Origin: Spongilla lacustris
Lineage: Eukaryota > Porifera > Demospongiae > Spongillida > Spongillidae
Assembly: GCA_949361645.1 (NCBI GenBank)
Contig: OX442415.1
Span: 15,438,331 to 15,502,330 of the forward strand
Reading direction: 5' to 3'
DNA: 64,000 bases
Under the pieces are notes generated by a model, which saw only the letters and a list, made by a program, of their open reading frames with translations, did no database searches and was not told the DNA's origin. Positions within the stretch are counted from its first letter, which is position 1. Each line of letters starts with the position of its first letter. Position numbers and translations under genes: made by a program. Shown one piece after another: positions 60,343 through 64,000 of the stretch.

Positions 60343-63300
60343 TTATGTACTTCCATCTCTATAACGTGCTGGTTTTTTAATTACTCTGCCACACCTTGTC
60401 ATCATACAGGGCTGTCTGTCTTCCACCACGGTATCCCTTTGGCACTGTAATGCTTCTGCTGTATTAGCTTTGGGCTCCGTTTTCTCTGTACCTGTATCTG
60501 TAACTGGTTCTGACTGGGATGAGGTAACAAGCTCTGACTGTGGGTTAAGGTTCTGATCCTGCAGACCCTGATAGTCATCCACCTTAGGTGGGTCAGTTAG
60601 CTGTTCAGTTCCTTGTTCTTCAACTGTTCTCTCATCTGTAATCTTGGTGTAATCATGATGTTCATCTCTGTCAAACTGTCCCATCTGAATCTGATCCGAG
60701 TGTCTCCTCCAAATTCCACCATTCTCCAGTTCTACTTGGTAGGACTTTGGGCCATTCTTGGCCTTGATTGTGGCTGGTTGCCATCTTGAATGCCCTGTCC
60801 TATAGTCCCGCACCATTACCTGCTCTCCTTCTTTGAAATTCCGCTCGATTGCAGAGGAACGTGTCATCACTTGTCGAGTCACAGACTTCAGTACAGTTCC
60901 TCTCAAATCTGGTTTCACTAAGTGTAATCTGCAGCGCAGTTCCCTTCCCATCATCAACTTGGCTGGAGAAGCCTCTGTTGTGGAATGGGTAGCATTCCTG
61001 TAGTGTAAGAGGAAACTGGAGAGCCTATGCTTCAATGATCTACTATCTGTTTTGGAGACTCTGAGAGCTTGTTTTAACGTTCCCACAAAGCGTTCGGCAA
61101 GACCATTAGTTGCAGGGTGGTATGGGCTGGACTTTATGTGTTTAATGTTATTGAGATTCATAAATTTCTGGAACATTTCTGAAACGAACTGGGGCCCGTT
61201 GTCTGTAACAACCTGATGGGGAATTCCCCATCGAGCAAAAATGTTGCGTAGTTCTTCAACTGTCGATTCAGTTGTAGTGTCTGCCATTACGGCCACCTCT
61301 GGCCACTTGGTAAATGCATCCACCACCACTAAAAAGTTCCTACCCTCAAATGGTCCACAGAAATCCAGGTGTACCCTACGCCAAGGGCCTTCTGGATATT
61401 CCCATGGATGTATGGGAGTTAGCTTTGGATCTTTCTTCATGAGCTGGCATCCTACACACCCTTGTACTGCGCTCTCAATATCCTTGTCGATGTTTGGCCA
61501 CCATACGTGTGCACGAGCTAGAGCCTTCATTTTTACCACACCCAGATGACCTCCATGAAGTTCATCGAGTATCCTTGACTGGTATCTTGTGGGAATCACT
61601 ACTCGGGTTCCCCACATCAGGCATCCTTGTTCAATAGTCAGTTCCTCACGTCTATCAAGGTACGGCTTAAGTTCCCGGGTAACAGTATGTGGCCATCCTG
61701 ATTGTGCATACAGCAATATTTTGGAAAGTTGGTTATCCCTTGAAGTCTCTTTTCTCAGTGTGAGTGCCGTGATGGGTAGAAGTTCGATTTGCTGAATCAT
61801 ATAAGTTGTTGCCTCATCTGTCTCTGTCTCCTCCATTTTCGTGCTGTTTTCCATGGGTAGCCGCGATAACGCGTCTGCATTAGCATGCTGTTTTGTGTTG
61901 CGATATTTGATACTGTAGGTGTATCCAGAGAGGAAAAGAGCCTGCCTCTGCAACCGGGAAGCTGCAGTGGCTGATATACATCTATTAGGACTGAAAAGTG
62001 CTGTAAGTGGTTGGTGGTCTGTGATAAGCGTAAAATGTTGTCCATATAGGTATTGGTGGAATCTACTGACTCCCCAGGCCACCGCCAGGGCTTCCTTGTC
62101 TATCTGTGCGTAGTTGCGCTCTGCAGATGTCAAGGTTCGTGATGCATAAGCCACTGGTCGTTCTTCCCCATTTGTCATCGTGTGTGACAGTACCGCGCCC
62201 AAGCCGTATGGGCTGGCGTCACATGATAATACCAGAGGAAGACTTGGGTTAAAATGTGTCAACACTGTTTCTGATGCCATCAACTGTTTTACAAGATTGA
62301 AGGCTGTTTCACATTCCTTTGACCACACCCATTTCACATGTTTCTTCAGCAACTCATGAAGTGGAGCCAATGTGGTGGCCAGGTCTGGCAGAAATCGATG
62401 GTAGTAGTTTACCATTCCTAAAAAAGCACGAAGTTGTGAGACATTAGTGGGTGCGGGTGCCTCCGTTATACTTCGCACTTTTTCTGGCATTTTGTGTAGC
62501 CCTTCACCGTTCACTCGATATCCACAGTAAACAACTTCTTTCTGAAGAAAGGTACACTTGTTTTTGTTGATTGTCAGATTGTACCTCTGTAACCGTTCCA
62601 GGACCTGTTCTAACAACTTCAGGTGCTCTTCTTCCCCAGTTCCAGCTACAATAATGTCGTCCAATAGGCACTGCGTCTTTGGAATACCTTCTAATACTCG
62701 CTCAATAGTTTTTTGCCAAATAGCAGGAGCTGATGCTATGCCAAATGCTAGACGATTATAGCGGTAGAGACCTTTATGTGTGTTTATTGTTGCTAGTACC
62801 TTTGATTCCTCTTCCAATTCCATTTGCAGGTAGGCCCACCGAAGATCAATCTTGCTGAATACATCACTTCCTCCAAGTGTTGCCAGGATATCTTCTACCC
62901 GGGGTAGAGGAAACTGGTCAACATTCAAAGCTGGGTTGACTGTGGTTTTAAAGTCCCCACACAATCGTACAGAGCCATCTGGTTTGGGTACAACCACTAC
63001 CGGAGTTGCCCAGTCACTCCATGGTACTGGTGTGATGATTCCTTCTTGTTCAAGCCGTTCTAATTCAGCTTCTACCTTTGTTCGTAAGCTGTATGGGACA
63101 GGTCGAGCCTTCATGAAGATAGGTGTGGATCCATCTTTTAATCTCAGCTTAGCTTTGATGTCAGTGACCCTCCCCAGTGTATCCTTCATAATACCGGGGT
63201 ATTTCGCCAGCAAGTTCTCCAATCTTTGTTGCATCAAGCTTTCCTCTAGATTGTTGCAGGCTAAGGATCTAACACTCTTCCAGTCTATTGGAATTTTTGT

Positions 63301-63999
63301 AAGCCAGTTTCTGCCAAGGAGAGGAGGTCCAGTGCTATCCACCACCAGTAATGGTAGTAGGATCATCTCGGTTCCTTTCTTTACCTTGACATAAGCAACC
63401 CCTCTTGGATGGACTTTCTCCCCTGTATATGTTTTTAGGAGTGTCCTTGTCTTCCCTAGGGGTACATGTGCAAATTTCTTTTGGTACATCTCATGGGGTA
63501 TTAAAGAAACAGCTGCCCCTGTGTCCAACTCCATCTCAACCACCTTGCCTTCTATTGTGGTCTCTATCAGCATTGGTTTGTTGTCCTTCCAATCTTCTAT
63601 CGTGTAAACTCCACCCCAGTTTAGTACTGTCTCGTCCTCTAAGTCCTCTTCCACAGGTCTTGCTCCCTCTTCCAACTTTTTAACGACTGCAGGCTGTGTC
63701 TTCCTGGGGTTGTTCTGACTACGCTTCTTTGTTCTGCAAGCCCTTTCGATGTGTCCCCATTTTTTACAGTATTTACACTGTTCTTTGAGAAACCGACAAC
63801 TCTGAGGTTCATGATAGCCATCACAGCGGTAACACTTACTCGTTGACTTGGGTAGTTGATGGACTTCTGGGATTACTCCGTCGTGAAATTCAGCTGCGTC
63901 CTTAGAGGCTCGCTCCGCCATTTCTGCTTCTTCCACTGCTTTCTTGAACGTCAGGTCCGCCATCGTGAGTAGTCGTCGTTGCACCTTTTCATCTTTCAT
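60343..63999 (-). CDS. gag-pol: Ty3/Gypsy Gag-Pol polyprotein, intact but cut by the window edge
   Basis: 1218 codons are open without a stop; the 5' end (Gag capsid, 5' LTR) lies beyond 64000, so the first Met here is probably internal. In order: Gag C-terminal helix (1-45), zinc knuckles (C56-C59-H63-C68 and C75-C78-H83-C88), protease D159-T160-G161 and GPPLLGRNW (224-232), RT with D385 (FSKIDLRWAY) and the L-L-D-D box (D447, D448), RNase H with D594, E636, D661 and D709, integrase zinc site (H815, H818, C848, C851), and the D,D35E core D879, D933, E969. A chromodomain-less C-terminus with a GPKSYQVELENGG (GPY/F-like) module follows at about 1083-1095. Every catalytic residue I can place is present. 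It replicates through an RNA intermediate and inserts DNA copies by its integrase. Gypsy-2 is a dead relative. Confidence 0.95.
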   Translation of the reverse strand: MKDEKVQRRLLTMADLTFKKAVEEAEMAERASKDAAEFHDGVIPEVHQLPKSTSKCYRCDGYHEPQSCRFLKEQCKYCKKWGHIERACRTKKRSQNNPRKTQPAVVKKLEEGARPVEEDLEDETVLNWGGVYTIEDWKDNKPMLIETTIEGKVVEMELDTGAAVSLIPHEMYQKKFAHVPLGKTRTLLKTYTGEKVHPRGVAYVKVKKGTEMILLPLLVVDSTGPPLLGRNWLTKIPIDWKSVRSLACNNLEESLMQQRLENLLAKYPGIMKDTLGRVTDIKAKLRLKDGSTPIFMKARPVPYSLRTKVEAELERLEQEGIITPVPWSDWATPVVVVPKPDGSVRLCGDFKTTVNPALNVDQFPLPRVEDILATLGGSDVFSKIDLRWAYLQMELEEESKVLATINTHKGLYRYNRLAFGIASAPAIWQKTIERVLEGIPKTQCLLDDIIVAGTGEEEHLKLLEQVLERLQRYNLTINKNKCTFLQKEVVYCGYRVNGEGLHKMPEKVRSITEAPAPTNVSQLRAFLGMVNYYHRFLPDLATTLAPLHELLKKHVKWVWSKECETAFNLVKQLMASETVLTHFNPSLPLVLSCDASPYGLGAVLSHTMTNGEERPVAYASRTLTSAERNYAQIDKEALAVAWGVSRFHQYLYGQHFTLITDHQPLTALFSPNRCISATAASRLQRQALFLSGYTYSIKYRNTKQHANADALSRLPMENSTKMEETETDEATTYMIQQIELLPITALTLRKETSRDNQLSKILLYAQSGWPHTVTRELKPYLDRREELTIEQGCLMWGTRVVIPTRYQSRILDELHGGHLGVVKMKALARAHVWWPNIDKDIESAVQGCVGCQLMKKDPKLTPIHPWEYPEGPWRRVHLDFCGPFEGRNFLVVVDAFTKWPEVAVMADTTTESTVEELRNIFARWGIPHQVVTDNGPQFVSEMFQKFMNLNNIKHIKSSPYHPATNGLAERFVGTLKQALRVSKTDSRSLKHRLSSFLLHYRNATHSTTEASPAKLMMGRELRCRLHLVKPDLRGTVLKSVTRQVMTRSSAIERNFKEGEQVMVRDYRTGHSRWQPATIKAKNGPKSYQVELENGGIWRRHSDQIQMGQFDRDEHHDYTKITDERTVEEQGTEQLTDPPKVDDYQGLQDQNLNPQSELVTSSQSEPVTDTGTEKTEPKANTAEALQCQRDTVVEDRQPCMMTRCGRVIKKPARYRDGST

Positions 64000-64000
64000 T

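Overview
This is intergenic or heterochromatin-like DNA from an animal genome, not a microbial one. Short open frames carry splice-site-like borders. Microsatellites are long, G/C homopolymers of 18-30 bases recur, and almost every recognisable protein is a metazoan transposable-element protein: BEL/Pao, Ty3/Gypsy of the TGGCGACGAGG primer-site type, a LINE-like RT C-terminus, a Ulp1 peptidase and a RecQ-like helicase scrap. The mixture, the frequent TACATGTA motifs and the Arg/Tyr/Glu-rich repeat ORF suggest a marine invertebrate. A sponge is my best guess, a cnidarian or mollusc is possible, and the sequence alone does not settle it.

Layout. 0-10 kb: sparse DNA with minisatellites, a 0.9 kb tandem segmental duplication (4.0-5.9 kb), small retroelement scraps, and one plausible host-like ORF (9.4-9.96 kb, minus). 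10-20 kb: a dispersed composite repeat (GC-rich head plus a 22-bp minisatellite) in plus orientation at 10.4-12.0 kb and minus orientation at 17.5-19.6 kb. Between these lie a broken RecQ-like helicase piece, a basic repeat ORF (13.2-15.2 kb) split by two DNA transposons with target duplications, and an 1.1 kb foldback element. 20-23.4 kb: a CACTA-like element, half of a second foldback family, a small foldback and a palindromic MITE. 23.6-28.9 kb: a decayed BEL/Pao element on the minus strand with both LTRs, lacking the integrase core and carrying 2.2 kb of foreign DNA. 29.8-30.7 kb: an 875-bp LTR element with almost no interior (TRIM-like).

32.26-44.74 kb: a giant inverted repeat. Arms of about 5 kb are roughly 98% identical where I compared them, around a 1.9 kb spacer. 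Each arm works as the empty-site control for insertions in the other: a foldback in the left arm and a TTAA-flanked element in the right. The arms carry exon-like coding pieces pointing outward and a LINE-like RT C-terminus pointing inward.

46.9-54.7 kb: a nested wreck. A Ty3/Gypsy element is split at a CCGG site by a Ginger-like element, its pol half is now inverted relative to gag-protease, pol is split again by an 8-bp-TSD hAT-like element, and the Ginger-like segment holds a further TIR element with a Ulp1 peptidase remnant. 55.9-57.9 kb: a second decayed Gypsy with gag on plus and RNase H on minus. 60.3-64.0 kb: a long intact Gypsy polyprotein frame on minus that runs off the window edge, the only element that looks recently active. 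I see no operon, CRISPR, tRNA or rRNA, and no convincing new host pathway. The interest lies in the nested and palindromic mobile-element architecture.
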